Positions 36,601 through 51,600 of a DNA stretch of 64,000 nt are shown here, in pieces. This stretch comes from Serripes groenlandicus. Lineage: Eukaryota; Mollusca; Bivalvia; Cardiida; Cardiidae. Both the position numbers and the translations under genes were made by a program. Under the pieces are notes generated by a model. It had not been told where the DNA came from. It made no database searches and saw only the letters and a list, made by a program, of their open reading frames with translations. The stretch's first letter is position 1; each line of letters starts with the position of its first letter. The DNA lies in the NCBI GenBank assembly GCA_031761405.1, contig JASEVX010000003.1:149144555-149208554 (forward strand), read 5' to 3'.

Positions 36601-39600
36601 GCCTTTCTAACCCCTTCTCCCACATGCAGATGCATATTATAGAAGACGACATTTGAAAACTTTGTGGCCAATGGAGAAATATCTATTTTCAAAGTCGTCT
36701 TTGAGCAGATTTATTGTATATAGGAAAAGATTAACATATTAATTCAGCCTCAGTTTAAACTTATTTATTTTACATCGATTGCGAAACAAGATTTCAGCTT
36801 ATATTAATCACACTCGATGTTTGCTTCCTTGAGACTTATCCAGTACTCGCGCCGTTCGTGTGGAAAAATCCTGAAGTCAGAATCAGCTCATCACCTTTGG
36901 TATGCGAGGCCGACGCCCTACCTTTGCACCAATGTTTTCGCCTTCAGCCTTGACACTGGGACATAGTTCTTCGGACATATGAATCGGCTGATTAGGATCT
37001 GAACTGTTTGCAATGCAATTAAAATCTATTAAATTTGTTCCAGTAATGAGCCATTAGACCGATCTGACTGTCTGAATATATATGCTAATCTTAACTAGCC
37101 CTTTTCCTCATACGACAATTCTATAGAAAATCTCTGTAATTGAATATATAACCTATGACTTAAAGTGGAAAACATTTTGCCAAAAGGAGTAATTGTTTGT
37201 TGCGAGCAATTTCTTCTTTTGTCACGTTTTCAAAAAGCCGTCTGCTGCAGAGGCGTCAGAAAGCATCCATATGAGGGAAAGGGTTAAAGTTTGAATAAAT
37301 ATGCTGATCTTAAACTACACAGACAAATATTCAAAACGGTGTGAGAATTAGCATGATACCCCCTTCCTAGAACAGACACTGAAATTGTGCTTTAATTCAT
37401 GAAAGGGTTCAGTTTAAGGTACTCAAAAAGTACTTTGAGTACCGCCAATAAAGGGGTTTAGGGTCAAATAAGGAATTTAATCTTTTCCACATATAGACGC
37501 ATTTTGGTGCAAATGTTCTTGCCTAGATGTTTTCGAAGTTGGATGTGGGAAAGGGTTAGGAACTTGAAATAGGCAGCATTAACAGAATTCTGAGGTATTT
37601 GGCTCACTATTTGTTTTTCTTTTACAGCCAACAGCCTCTGAAGCTGTAATAGATATTCTGGTACCTTTGTTTGAAAGATCTGTAGAAAATAAAAAGTAAG
37701 TACCTAAGACTGTGTGTGTATATTATCCTTCGGTTTGAAGTTATTTTGTAAGCTTAGGGTCAAAGTGTCTGTCTTGCAAGCAGAGGTTAACCCTTTCCCA
37801 CCTGCAGTTTGGTCATATCAAAGATTATAAACAAAAATGCAATGCTATGGTACTTTTGTGTCGTTCGCCAAGGATGACAACACATAGATATTAATTAAAG
37901 AATAATTGTTGAATAAACTTGAAAACATTGTGGCAAAAGGAGAAATTTTTCAAAAGTTATCTGCTGCAGAGGCGTCCGTCAGAAAGTGCTAGTATGTCGG
38001 AAAGTGGGTTAACCCTACCCTCATATGACAATTTTGCAGCAGATGACTGAACATTTTTTTTCAAAAAAAAGAAAATCTATATAATTGAATGGATAACCTA
38101 AGACTAAAAGTGGTAAACATTGTGGCACTATGTTTTCAAAAAGCTGTGTGCTGCAGAGGTGTCCAAAAGCGTCTGTATGAGGGAAAGTGGGTTGAACCTC
38201 TTGATTGAAGAGAAATATCTGATAGTGTTAACCCTTTCCCTCATATAGACGCTTTCTGACGCCTCTGCAGCAGACGGCTATTTGAAAACATAGTAACAAA
38301 AGAAGAAATTGCACAAAACATGCAATTTCTCCTTTTGCCACAATGTTTTCCACTTTTTGTCATAGGTTATCCATTCAACTATGGAGATTTTCTATGTTTT
38401 GACAAAATACATTCAAAGTCGTCTGCTGCAGAAATGTTGTATGAGGGAAAGGGATAATGAAACAATTTATTGTTTTGCTCTTCTTTGGGTATAATGTAGA
38501 TTGATTGAAAATTGTTGTCTTCTACATGTATTTTGCATTTGAGCCATAACATGTTGTCTGGGATTTTGTGTTACATCACAAATTTGTTGGTTTAATTACT
38601 TGTATTTTAAAAAAATGGTGTGAAATAGTTTAAAAATATGTCAGAAACTGTTAGAAACAACTAACTGTTAATTGATGTACAACATTGGTATTTCTAATGC
38701 ATTTTGCATGTGTTCTCGCTGATTTTTTTTATTTCTTTACATCAGGGTCTTTCAAATAGTATGGTCTAGAAACACCCTATGTAAACGTCTTATCGTACTG
38801 GATATCTCGTCTCGGTTATCGATTTTTACCTGGAAGTGTTTATCACGCTTAGTGAATTAACCGGTATTTTGGAAGAGCATTTTTACCAATAATTGATATC
38901 TAAGAAATGCTTATATAAACTAAAAAAAAAAAATCCAATTCATAACATATGAAAAACAACCCTTAATTTACATTTCAATTACAAATTTTCCATCATTTGA
39001 CCCTTAAAACACATTGAAAAACTGTTTCCAAATATCTACGTATCGTGCATATAAAACGCCATGTTTTTAGATTTTTTAGATTTTGAACTGATCTACCCGT
39101 CTAAGAAAACAAAAATACGGGTGAAATATGAAAATCTAAGACATAACATAAGTGAATTAGGCTTAAATCAAAGAGAAAAAGACGCTATATTAGCCCCATG
39201 AACATCATGCAAGTAGGAAAGTATCGACAAAAACAGATCGGGTTTCAGCTTTCGGCCATTTGTAAACAATGGTGGGTTACCCAGATGTTGGTCACGTGAT
39301 GATATTTTTTTATTCAATTTTGACTGAAGAAAATGACGATTCATGTCTCTTGTTGCGTCATGTGTAACGGACAGAATATTCTACTTCCATAACCACTATG
39401 TGTAATAAATTCATGTTTGTATATGTTATTTTATTTTCATTTCAATAGAGAATAGTTTATACTGAACATGCTTTTATGTGACTTCTTCAGTGTTTGGTGC
39501 CATCTGTTATACACTTAGGGCAGTCTTTGGTGTTTTGTTACACTCTTGGTGTCATGTTACATCACACCAAAAGAGGACACCAGTGTTTGTGATGTAATTC

Positions 39601-42600
39601 AAAATTTCAAAATGTTACTTTTTACATTTTACATTTTAAAGGAGTGAAGAAGACCTGAAAGTCTCCTATTATCTTCTGAAGAAACTCTGTGCTCTGATTG
39701 GTGTAAATGAGACCGACTCCACCCTCAGTGGCAAAGTGGCTCCATCTGTTGTTATGAAAGGAATGAAAAGACTGTTGCAGATTGTATTGAGTCATGACCT
39801 TTACAATGTGAGTGCTGACAACAGGGATGGTTATAAACAGCTAAAGTTTTATAGAACTATTGTCAAAATCCTTTTAGAAAATGTCAGGTAAGCAATCTTT
39901 ATGGAATTTTTGACCTGTTAAGGATTACCAAATTTAATTATTTTCAAAAGCACAACATCCGATGAATATAGAAAGAAAGAAAAACAAGTCAACAATTTTT
40001 TAATACTTTTTTTTTTCATCTTGTTTCCAATGTTGAATCTGTTACAGACTTTACAAAAGTAGTTTATTGTAAAGGGCAGGGCTAAATATTAACAAAGACT
40101 TATGTACATAAGAACTTTGTGAAAAAAGAAGAAATTGCTCAAATCAAGCAACTTCTTCTTTTAATTTCACAACTTTGTGTGAAAAAGATACCTCAAGTTA
40201 TCAAAGTGTCATCTGTTTTTTGTCAAAATATTTTCAAAGTGTCTCCAATTTTTGCCAAAACGTTTTCAAAGAAGATGACACTGAAATACTGTATCAGATA
40301 AATGGTAAGCTTGGCTTGCACTTTTTTTTTGGAGAAAAGTTGAACAAGTTTCAATAAACCTATTTATATATATAATGACAATATTAAGTGTTTGTTACAT
40401 TTAACCCTTTACCTTATAGACATCTGCTAGCATTGCTTGAAATTTTCCTCAAATTTTTAAATTCTGTATGAAAATCATGCTCATAATTTTTCCAGATATC
40501 ACTTATCTTTCCTGAAGTGTTTTCAAATCAGAAAACTCTTATAATTTCATATCATTTAATTTGTCGTCTTTTTATTCCAGCCACACAACAGATTGGTACT
40601 CATGTTGCTATACATTATTACAGTTAAATCATCACACTATAGAACCCAGTCTGCACACGATTTTGATGAAAGGTTGGATCAGTGTTAAGAAACAGGTATA
40701 GTGGATTACTCTGTATGTATTCCAAAGATGATGGTTTTTTAGCTCACCTGGTGCTCAAGGTGAATCATTGTGATCGCATTGTGTCCGTTGTGCGTATCTT
40801 CTCCTCTGTAACCAATGGGTCAATTAGCATAAAACTTCTCAGAAATCATCCTCTCAATGTCCTCACCATAATTTGATTGGTCGAAAAACATGGCCTGCAG
40901 GTGGAGGGTCTGTTTTTAGATCATCTGAGCCGAAGGCTCAAGGTGATCTATTCTGATCGCTTTCTGTCCGTCGTTAACTTAAAGCTTTAAACATCATCTC
41001 CAACTTAAAGCATTAAACATCATCTCCTCCTAAAACACAGGAACAATTTCTACAAAACGTCACAGGAATGTTCCTTTGGTGGTCCTCTTTCATAACTGTT
41101 CAAAGATTTAAATTCCATTGAGAACTTTGGTTGCTGCGAATCAGAAAGGGGGCAAAATGTTCAATCTTTAAAAAAATTCTCCTCCGAATTTGCTTTTCAA
41201 GCCATATTGATTTTGTTGAAAAACGGCAGCAAGGCGGCATAAGAAAAGTGGCAAAACGACAACACTTTATAATATCATTCTTATTAAAGTTGTTGTTAAA
41301 ATGACCCTTAAAATGGCTATTTCTTTAACAGTATTGATGTTGGAATGACAAATCTCATTGCATTACTCAGGTGAGTGATCTAGGGCAATCATGGCCCTCT
41401 TGTTTTGTGTTACTTCCATTAAAAAGTAACAGTTAGGGATCAATTATCCTTTGTATGTCTATCACTTGTCTGTTTGTTTGTCTGTCTGTCTGGCTTTGGC
41501 AAAAGTTATTATATCCTTGCCAATGAAGATGGTTTACAAACTCTTAAAACCTTTCCTACTTATTGATGCGTCTGCAGAAGGCCACTTTTGAAAACATTTT
41601 TACAAAAGGAGTTATTGCTCATAATTAGCAATTTTTAGATCCACTGGCTGAAATTCAGTCGAGCTTATGTTATGGCGAATTGTCTGTCATGAATCTGTGC
41701 GTCATCTTTTTCCTTCAAACGACTTCTCCCTAACTACTTGGTCAATTGGGATGAAACTTCATAGGGAGCATCATCTCAATGTCCTCTCCTAAATTCCTTC
41801 AAAATATTTGGATCCATACAAAATTCTGGTTCCATGGCAACCGAAAGATTTTTTTAAAAACATTCTTCTCATCCAAAACTGTTCAGCTTATTTTCAAATA
41901 ATTTTGTAGAAATGTTCCTTGGATGACCTTTAAAATATGGCTGCCAGAGGGTGGGGCTATTTGCCGATTTTCAAATAATTTTGCAGATATGTTCCTTGTG
42001 TGACTCTACGAGATTCCTTCAAGCCATGATAATTGGTCAAAAAACATGGCCACCATTTTTAAGATTTAATTTTTGCCTAATGGCACTGGAGCGATACTGG
42101 CCCTCTTTGGGCCTCTTGTTCCTTTTGTCACAATATTTTCAACTCTATTCTATAATTATGTCTCCCCCTGTATACAGGGGAGATATATTGTTTTTGTCCT
42201 GGGCGTCTGTCTGTCTGTCCGTCTGTCCGAAATCGTGTCCGCTCCATATCTCCAAGACGGCTTGAAGGATTTTCATGAAACTTGTGTCAGATGTTCACCT
42301 CATGAAGGCGATGTGCAGAACCCATGTCCCGACCATACAGGTTCAATGTCAAGGTCAGACTTGAAGGTCAAAGGTTTGAGCCTTAATTTCGTGTCCGCTC
42401 CATATCTCCAAAACGGCTTGAAGAATTTTCATGAAACTTGTGTCAGATGTTCACCTCACGAAGGCGATGTGCAGAACCCATGTTCCGACCATACCGGTTC
42501 AAGGTCAAGGTCAGGCTTGAAGGTCAAAGGTTTGAGCCTGTTTTTCGTGTCCGCTCCATATCTCCAAAACGGCTTGAAGGATTTTCATGAAACTTGTGTC

Positions 42601-45600
42601 AGATGTTCACCTCATCAAGGTGATGTGCAGAACCCATTGTCTGCTTTATAGGTTGGAATGTTTTGAGAGATTTTGACAGATATTTGAGGGGGAGACATCT
42701 GTTTTTTCAAAAACAATTCTAGTTATCCTTTTATTTTTAGAGATTTTCCATAGTTTTGTCTTAATGTTTTCAAATTGGTCTGCTGTGGATTATTCAAATT
42801 ACGATGATGATTAAATTTATTCACATATTGATTGCCCTTGACTCAAGGAAGATTCCTTTTGATTTTGAGGTCAAAGGTTGCAACATGAAATAACTGTTGG
42901 AAAAAAAATTCAGACCCTGTAATCAATTCATATTTAAGCTAAGAAAGAAAACTTAACATTAGCAATTTTGTTTCCGCAGTAGTCTAAAAGTTGTATTTAA
43001 CATAAATGTTGAAATGAGTTAACATTTTGTTTCTTTTTGTACCAGCAGTCAGATGAGGTTTTGTCACAGATTGACAACTTTCTACAAGAGCTGATAACAA
43101 CCTACCACAAGTTACGACAGTTTCCCAAGATGATTGATGTACTGATAACAACATTTCAATCCTGTTCTGGGGATGATCAAGTTGAGTTACCACCGAAATT
43201 TGTGAAGAGGTATTCATTCTTACAAATTATATTTTTCACCCCAAAATTGATATTAACATTTTTTTGTTACCACTGAATATCCAGGATGTAGACATCAAGG
43301 GCATAATGAGCAATTTCTCTTTTCATAATAATGTTTTCAACTCTTTTCAAGAATAACTTTCATTTATAAAGATTATCTGTATTTTTCTGCGCTGTTTTCA
43401 AAGTTGTCTGCCGCAAATTTGCTGTATGGAAAGGTTAAATTCTCACAAAATTATTGAATTACTGTTAACTCTCAATTGTATTAATAACAATAATTACAGA
43501 ATTGCAATGACTAGGCTAAGATGTATATCTCGCCATTTATTAATTGAGGAAGGACGATATAATAACAATATCATAACATACCTAGGGAAAATAGAATATG
43601 TAAAATGTGCAACTTGAATGCTGTTTAGAATGAATATCATTTTTAGCTCGACTATTCAAAGAATAAGGAGGTTATTGCACTCGCTTCGGCATCGTTGTCT
43701 CATTGGTTAAAGCTTTGTATACTAATATCTTCTATTCCATCAAACATTTTTACTTCAAAGTTGGCATACTTGTTTCTTATCATGACAGTATAGACAACTG
43801 CAGCAAGACGGCTGTTCTAGGTATTATCACACATCAATAGAGGACTATTTGTAACCTCATTACTTAACAGGAATCCAATTAACTTTCTTTCTTTATTTTA
43901 TGTATATTCATTAATGACATTAAAGGTGTAAAATAATGCTTAGCTAAAGAATAAATTCAAGATGTTTTGAACATTTTTTAGCTACGGAGAATGTATCCAG
44001 TCTCTTCCACAAGCTACCATGGTATCTGTTTGGTCAAAGTATCTTGATCACATGATTCAAGAGTTTGTAACGGAACATCCCGACTCTACAAATACATGTA
44101 GGTTGTATGTTTCACTTATTTTACCCCCAGATACATAGTATATGGGGGCTATATAGTCATGCTTGTCGGTCCGTTGGTCTGTAGACATTTCTTGTGAACA
44201 CTATTTCTCAGCAACCCTTGGTCAGAATTAAATATAACTTCACAAGAACAATTGATACCAAGCCTAGTTGTGCATATTGTCGGCGTGTTGCATTGGAATT
44301 ATTTTTAAATGAGTTATGGCCCTTGAATTTCTCGTACATATGTATATTGTCGACATTTCTTGTGAACACTATTTCTCAGCAACCCTTGGTCGAATTCAAT
44401 ATAACTTCACAAGAATGATTGATACCAAGCCTAGTTGTGCATATTGTCGGCGTGTTGCACTGGAATTATTTTTATACGCCGCCAGAGGCGGTGGTATATT
44501 GGCGTCATCTTCTCCGTCCGTCTGTCCATTTCTTGTGAACGCAACTCCTCCTACGTTTCTGACCGTATCTTTTCAAAACTTGGTCAATGTCATAACTATA
44601 ATGTGTAGATGTGCATGAAGCGGCGATTTTCCGGTTCATTGATATTTGCAAGATTTATGTCCCTTGTAACTTAGTCTCTGTAGCTGATTGATATTGCAGC
44701 CTTGTGAACGCAACTCCTCCTATGTTTCTGACCGAATCTTTTCAAAACTTGGTCAATGTCATGACTATAATGGGTAGATGTGCATGAAGCGGCGATTTTC
44801 CGGTTCATTGATATTTGCAAGATTTATGTCCCTTGTAACTCGTCTCTGTAGCTGATTGATATTGCAGCCTTGTGAACGCAACTCCTCCTATGTTTCTGAC
44901 CGAATCTTTTCAAAACTTGGTCAATGTCATGACTATAATGGGTAGATGTGCATGAAGCAGCGATTTTCCTGTTCATTGATATTTGCAAGATTTATGTCCC
45001 TTGTAACTTAGTCTCTGTAGCTGATTGATATTGCAGCGTTGTGAACGCAACTCCTATGCTTCTGACCGAATCTTTCCAAAACTTGGTCAATGTCATGACT
45101 ATAATGGGTAGATGTGCATGAAGCGGCGATTTTCCAGTTCATTGATTTTTGCAAGATTTTTGTCCCTTGAAACTTAGTCTCTGTAGCTGATTGATATTGC
45201 AGCCTTGTGAACGCAACTCTTCCTATGTTTCTGACCGAATCTTTTCAAAACTTGGTCAATGTCATAACTATAATGGGTAGATGTGCATGAAGCGACGATT
45301 TTCCGGTTCATTGATTTTTGCAAGATTTATGTCCCTTGTAACTTAGTCTCTGTAGCTGATTGATATTGCGGCTTGTGAACACAACTCTTCCTACGTTTCT
45401 GACTGAATCTTTTCAAAACTTGGTCAATATCATTACTATAATGGGTAGATGTGCATGAAGCAGGGATTTTCCGGTTCAGCAATTTTTGCAATAGTTATGC
45501 CTTTCGAAACTTTGTCTCTATAGCATATTCACTTGAGAAAGCAACTCAAGTTTCCAAACAGGTATCGGAAGCCTCTATAGGGTTCTATCTCTGTTTATAT

Positions 45601-48600
45601 GTATCCTATTTTCTTTAGTTAATACCAAAGTCAGCTAGGCTGGTAAGCAGAGTAAGACTTTAAACTCTGAACAAGTGTGGATAAACTGTTTTGCTCAAGG
45701 AAACACCCGGCTGCCCCTGCAGGGATCGAACCTACTACCCAGGCAACCATAATCTCAGGTCCCTGTCTCTTCCAGCTAAGCTAACTGGTCTCACAGACTT
45801 AATTTTGAGCTTATGTATACAGACATGTTAAAAGTAATAATTAAAAGGACCAATCTTGATCTTTATATTTTGTGGCGGCACTGGCACTCTTGTTCCTCAA
45901 TGTTTTCTACTTTATTCTTAAAATCATTCATTCATTTATAAAGAAACTTAATATTTTTCTGAAGTTTTTATTATAAATCATCTGCTGCAGATTTGTTTAT
46001 AGATAAAAGAAAGGGTTAATACATGTATAGACAAACTTTGGAAACTAATGGAATGATGTTTTATATTTCAGGTCATTTTCATGGTGTTTGCTTGCTTTTC
46101 TATCATTTCATCACCAATGTCAAGGTCATTGATTTCTCAATTACTGAATTGACCTTGACCACTGTGAAGGTCAACCTTGAGAAAATGTCAACAAAATTGT
46201 TACAACCCTTACTGAAGGATCACACGGAAACTGACCTGGTAAATGTTGAACTTTGTGAAACGAGATATTTATCTCCTTTAACCCTTTCCCTCATACTACA
46301 ATGCTGCAGCAGACGTCTTTGAACATATTTTGTTAAAAAATAGGTTATATCTCTATAATTAATGGATAACCTATGACTAAAAGATGAAAACATTGTGGCA
46401 AAAGGAGAAATTGCTCATTTTGAAAATGAGCAATTTCTTCTTTTGTCACTATGTTTTCAAAAAGCTGTCTACTGCAGATAACCATAAAAAACATTTTGGA
46501 AAAGGAAGTTATTGTTCAAATTGCAATTTCCTTTTTGCCACATTTTTTATTCCAATCTGTATAGAAATTACCCTTGTTAATATTCGGATATAACTTCTTT
46601 TCCCGTGAAATGTTCAAACTGGCTCATATTACCCTTGCTAATATTCGGATATAACTTCTTTTCCCGTGAAATGTTCAAACTGGCTCATCTTCATAGCAGG
46701 TTAACCCTTTCCAACATACAGCAAATCTGCAGCAGACGCAGTCTACTAAAAAATATGGAAAATCTCAATAATTGTAGGTATAAATACTGAACAAAGTTGA
46801 CCACATTGTGGCAAAATGAGAAATTGCTTGTTTTGTGCAATTTTCCCTTTTGTCACGATGTTCACAAAACTCGTCTGCTGCAGATGCGTCAAAATGAGTC
46901 TAAAAATGGGAAAGGGTCGATTAACTGTTAAAATATTAGTTCAGCTTCTACCCAAACCAGTCACAGTTCAGACGGACATACTCACATATGGATACCTTTG
47001 TGGCATTTACTACAGGACCAAAACAGTTTCACTTATAAAACTAGACTTCCATTGAATTAGATTATGTCGAAGTGGATAGCCACTAAGAATCCATTTATGG
47101 AATCTAAATATTACTTTCACTGTTAACCCTTTCCCTCATACGACAATTTTGCACCAGATGACTTTGAACATATTTTGTCAAAACATAGGTTATCAATGGA
47201 TAACCTTAACCTATGACAACAAGTGGAAAACATTGTGGCAAAAGGAGAAATTGCACGTTTTGTGCAATTTCTTCTTTTGTCACTATGTTTTCAAAACGCC
47301 GTCTGCTGCAGAGGCGTCAGAAAGCATCTATATGAGGGAAAGGGTTAACATCATTAACCCTTTCCCACATACAACAAATCTGCAGCAGACAGCTTCGAAA
47401 ATATATTGACAAAAACATGAAAAATTTTCATAAATAAGATTTTTATTATTGAAACGAATTGAAAACAATGTGGCTAAAGAAGAAATTGCTCATTTTGAGC
47501 AAACCTTCCTTTTTGTGTCACCTGCGTAGCATGGTAGGCACTTAGGGATTACTTTTTTTTTTGTCCGACGTCTGTCTGTCCGTCACACTTTTTAGTCACG
47601 TTTTCAAATAACTATTTTTCTACTCAAAGGATTGGATTGAAACTTCTGACAAATGTTTATATCAATCTTTGTGATGGGTTCACAAAAGGGGGATAATCCA
47701 AATATTTTTTATATCGGTTATTGCCCATTTTCTGACAAGGCCCCGGCAGGTGACACACGTGCTCCGGGGAGCACTCCATTCTAGTTTTTCACAGTGTTGT
47801 TAAAAGCTGTCTGCAGCAGTTCTATGTTGGCTTACATAATATATCAATAAGAGATCTAATAAGATCCGTTTTGTTTACATAATTTAGAATATTTCTTTTG
47901 TTTATATAGATTGATGTGGCTAGTCTAAGCACTATTTTAAACTTGTGTCATGGCTGGGGAGAGGTGGTTGCCTTGGTAGTTATGTATACTCAACACAACA
48001 TGGAGAAATTGCGGTCAAAATCTGTTCACCCGGAACCCCATGATGTGTCATACTTGCACACCTATTTGAAGAAAAAGGATTGGAAATTGTTACATAAAAG
48101 AGTACAGATGGCTGAAAATATGGGACTGCAGTATTACTGGGTAAGATGTTTCGACTGAAAAGTTTTAACCCTTTCCCACATACAACAAATCTGCAGCAGA
48201 CGACATTGTATACATCCAGACAAAAATATGGAAAATCCCTTAACCTGAACAGTATAGTTATTGAATATAGTTGAAATCATTGTGGTAAAAGAGAAATTGC
48301 TCATCATGAGAAGTTTCTCCTTTTCACCACAATTATTTCAAAAGTCGTCTGCTGCAGAGGTGTTAGAAAGCGTTGAAATGTGGTAAAGTGTTTATGATGC
48401 GATCTTATATAAAATTTGTTGCTTGGGAAGATTGTTGTGTGGAGTACTGGTGTGAGAAAACCAGGAAATGCATGAGAAGATGAACTGGCCGCCGTGATAT
48501 AACAGAAATTGTTGAAAGCGGCGTTAAACCACAATCAATCAATCACATTAAATTTGATATATTCATTCACCATTTAGTAAACAAAATAATCATCCAGGAG

Positions 48601-51600
48601 AGAGGATTCAAGAATATTAACCCTTTCCCTCATAAGACAAGTCTGCAGCAAATGACTTTGAACATTTTTTATCAAAAAATAGGTAATCTCTATAATTTAA
48701 TAGATAACCTATGACTAAAAGTGGAAAACATTGTGGCAAAAGGAGAAATTGCTCATTTTGAGCAATTTCTTCTTTTGTCACTGTTTTCAAAAAGCCTTCT
48801 GCTTCAGAGGCGTAAGAAAGTGTCTTTATGAGGGAAAGGGTTAATCGAAATAATAAATTAATGGTTGAGAGAACTTAAAGAGAAGAAATGGTCAGAAGTT
48901 GTTACCTTTAATAGTTTGCTTGCAAAGATTGTTGTGTGTACTACTGGTGTGAGAAAGCCAGGAAACACATGAGAAGGTGAACTGGCCGTTGTGATGTGAC
49001 TAAAACATTGTTGAAAACGGCGTAAGCTCCAATCAACAACAACCTTTAATAGTACAGGAGGCTGGAAATGTGGTTGTAAAGCAATATTAGGTAACAGGTT
49101 TGACTCTTAGATCCTGGAGTTGGAAATGATGGGTTTAAATCTTTATTGCATCCTGCAAAGGATTGAAATGATCATATTGGCTTCAACTCGGTTCAATTAT
49201 TATTCTTTCATTTATACATAGATGAATTTCCATATTTTTTCGAAGTGTTTTCAATGCCTGCTGCTTCAGATGTGTTGTGTTGTATGTAAAATCATCAATG
49301 TATTATATTACAGGACATGTTAATGGTACAAAAGATTCGAACAGTGATGCTGTGTCGTGATGTTTCTGACTGGTCTGCCGTGCATGAATCCATGGAATCA
49401 TTGATCAAGTTTCCAGTTGTTGTCTCACAAGAGAATAAAAAAGCAACTTGGTCAGGATTGGTATGTAGTTGAGTATATTCAAATCTCTTTTGCCATTTAA
49501 GAAACATATATTCTTATACGACACTTGGAGAATCATATCCTGTAAATGGTTAATCTAAAAAATTAAAGCTTCTGACAAAAAGAGAACTGAAATGCAAAAC
49601 TTCCATACATAGAAGAAAACAATGCAGTCAAAAGATTTGTGTATTTCTCATCATGAATAGTTTCTCCATAACCTACAATGTTTAAAAAGTATGTATGGCC
49701 TAAAGGCATTAAAAGTTATCTGTATCAAGAGAAGGGGTAGCATTTAAACACTTTCCCACACAACTTTTGAAAATATTGTGGCAAAAGGAAAAATTGATAA
49801 TGCAAAATGACAACCATGACATGACTGAAATAATGTTAAAAACAACTGATAGAAGAAAATAAATAAAAGATTCTGCAAGTTATGAGAAGAAAATAAATAA
49901 AAGATTCTGCAAGTTATGGTTATGTAATTGCTTTTAATGTATCATGTTGTTTACATAACCATAGGTACCAGTATCTTAGATTTTATTATACCCCGCAAAC
50001 GTAGTTTGAAGGGGGGTATACTGGAATCAGCCTGTCGGTCGGTCTGTCCGCAAAATCTGTTCCGTTGTACTCCTTCAGTTTTAACCTGATTTACTTCATA
50101 CTTGGCATAAATGTTAATCAGGAGTAGTAGATGTGTAAGACGCAAATTTCATGTCCCTGTGACCTTCATCTTGACCTCTGACCTTGAAATAGGATTTTTT
50201 TTTGTTAAAATCCAATCTGTTGTACTCCTCCTTCAGTTTCAACCTGATTTACTTCATACTTGTTATAAATGTTAATCAGGAGTAGTAGATGTGCAAGACG
50301 CAAATTTCATGTCCCTGTGACCTTCACCTTGACCTGACCTTGAAATAGGAATTATTTTTGTTAAAATCTAATCTCTTGTACTCCTCCTTCAGTTTCAACC
50401 TGATTTACTTCATACTTGGCATAAATGTTAATCAGGAGTAGTAGATGTGCAAGACGCAAATTTCATGTCCCTCTGACCTTGAAATAGGATTTTTTTTGTT
50501 AAAATCTTATCTGTTGTACTCCTCCTTCAGTTTCAACCTGATTTACTTGATACTTGGTATAAATGTTAATCAGGAGTAGTAGATGTGCAAGACGCAAATT
50601 TCATATCCCTGTGACCTTCACCTCTGACCTTGAAATAGGATTTTTTTTCTTAAAATCTAATCTGGTGTGACATACTTCTCCTTCAATTTCAACCGGATTC
50701 ATTGAATAAAGAATGTGGTTCATTTTCTTCTTGTTTGTTTGTTTTCTGAAACTAGAAAACTAAATAAAAACTTATTTCATGAGGAAATAGTACTTTATGC
50801 GGATTGTATTTTATGCATTAGAAAATGTTCTTGACAAAATTTCTTTAAAATTAGATTTGTATATTGCTTTTTGATACCATCTTAGTATATCTTTTTGATA
50901 CTGATATTCAAATTGTCTGAGTCAAAGATAATACTGTGAGATATAATATGTGTCAGAGGTTGGGGCGGGGGTATTAATCACCTTTAGTGACAGTTCTAGT
51001 TTAAATTAAATCATCTAGCAGGCTACGATACTGGTACATGTGAACATAACATGGTCAGTGAGAATACAGGGTGGTGGTTGTATTTCAGGTTACTGATGTC
51101 ACAGATGAGAACATACTGGTTGCTAGGTGGCACCTGATTGTTAGTAACATGGCTGTACTGTATGCTAATTTGTCACAAGAGAACATGGAGACCATTGCCA
51201 CGTTTATAGTAAACACCGCTACTGACATGGAAGGGTCACCGAGGTAAGCCATTGACACACTTAAAATTCTTCCTTGCCACGTTTATAGTAAACACTGCTA
51301 CTGGCATGGAAGGTTCACCGACGTAAGCTATTGACACACTTCCCATTCTTCCTTGAAAACTGGAAAAGTGCATGGATTTTAGGGTGTTTTTCCTTAGAAT
51401 TTCCAGCAGACGACCTTTGAATACATTATGACAAAAGGAGAAATTGCTCATTAAGAAAAAATTTCTCCTTAAGCCCCAGTTTTCAACTGTTCACTTATTA
51501 TGCCTCCCCCATAAATGGTGGTGACATATTGTTTTTGCCCGTTCCTTCCGTCTGTCACACTTGTTTCCGCTCAATAACTGAAGAACGCTTGGGCGTAGGA

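Larger units (their letters stand above)
41548..42805. mobile_element. TTAA-palindrome MITE interrupted by two Helitron-like elements
   Basis: Pieces 41548-41636, 42119-42159 and 42723-42805. In order: AAACCTTTCCTACTTATTGA, GTTATTGCTCATAATTAGCA, then CCTTTTGTCACAATATTTTC, then TAGAGATTTTCCATAGTTTT and GGTCTGCTGTGGATT. Confidence 0.8.

Noticed and set aside
36398..36692. Minus-strand ORFs with repeated KAFLPHF segments
   Set aside because: They are antisense translations of the 54-bp tandem repeat at the exon 6 end.
42073..42651. 192-codon plus-strand ORF with repeated SAPYLQ segments
   Set aside because: It is the translation of three DNA monomers of a Helitron-like element; no start context or protein family.
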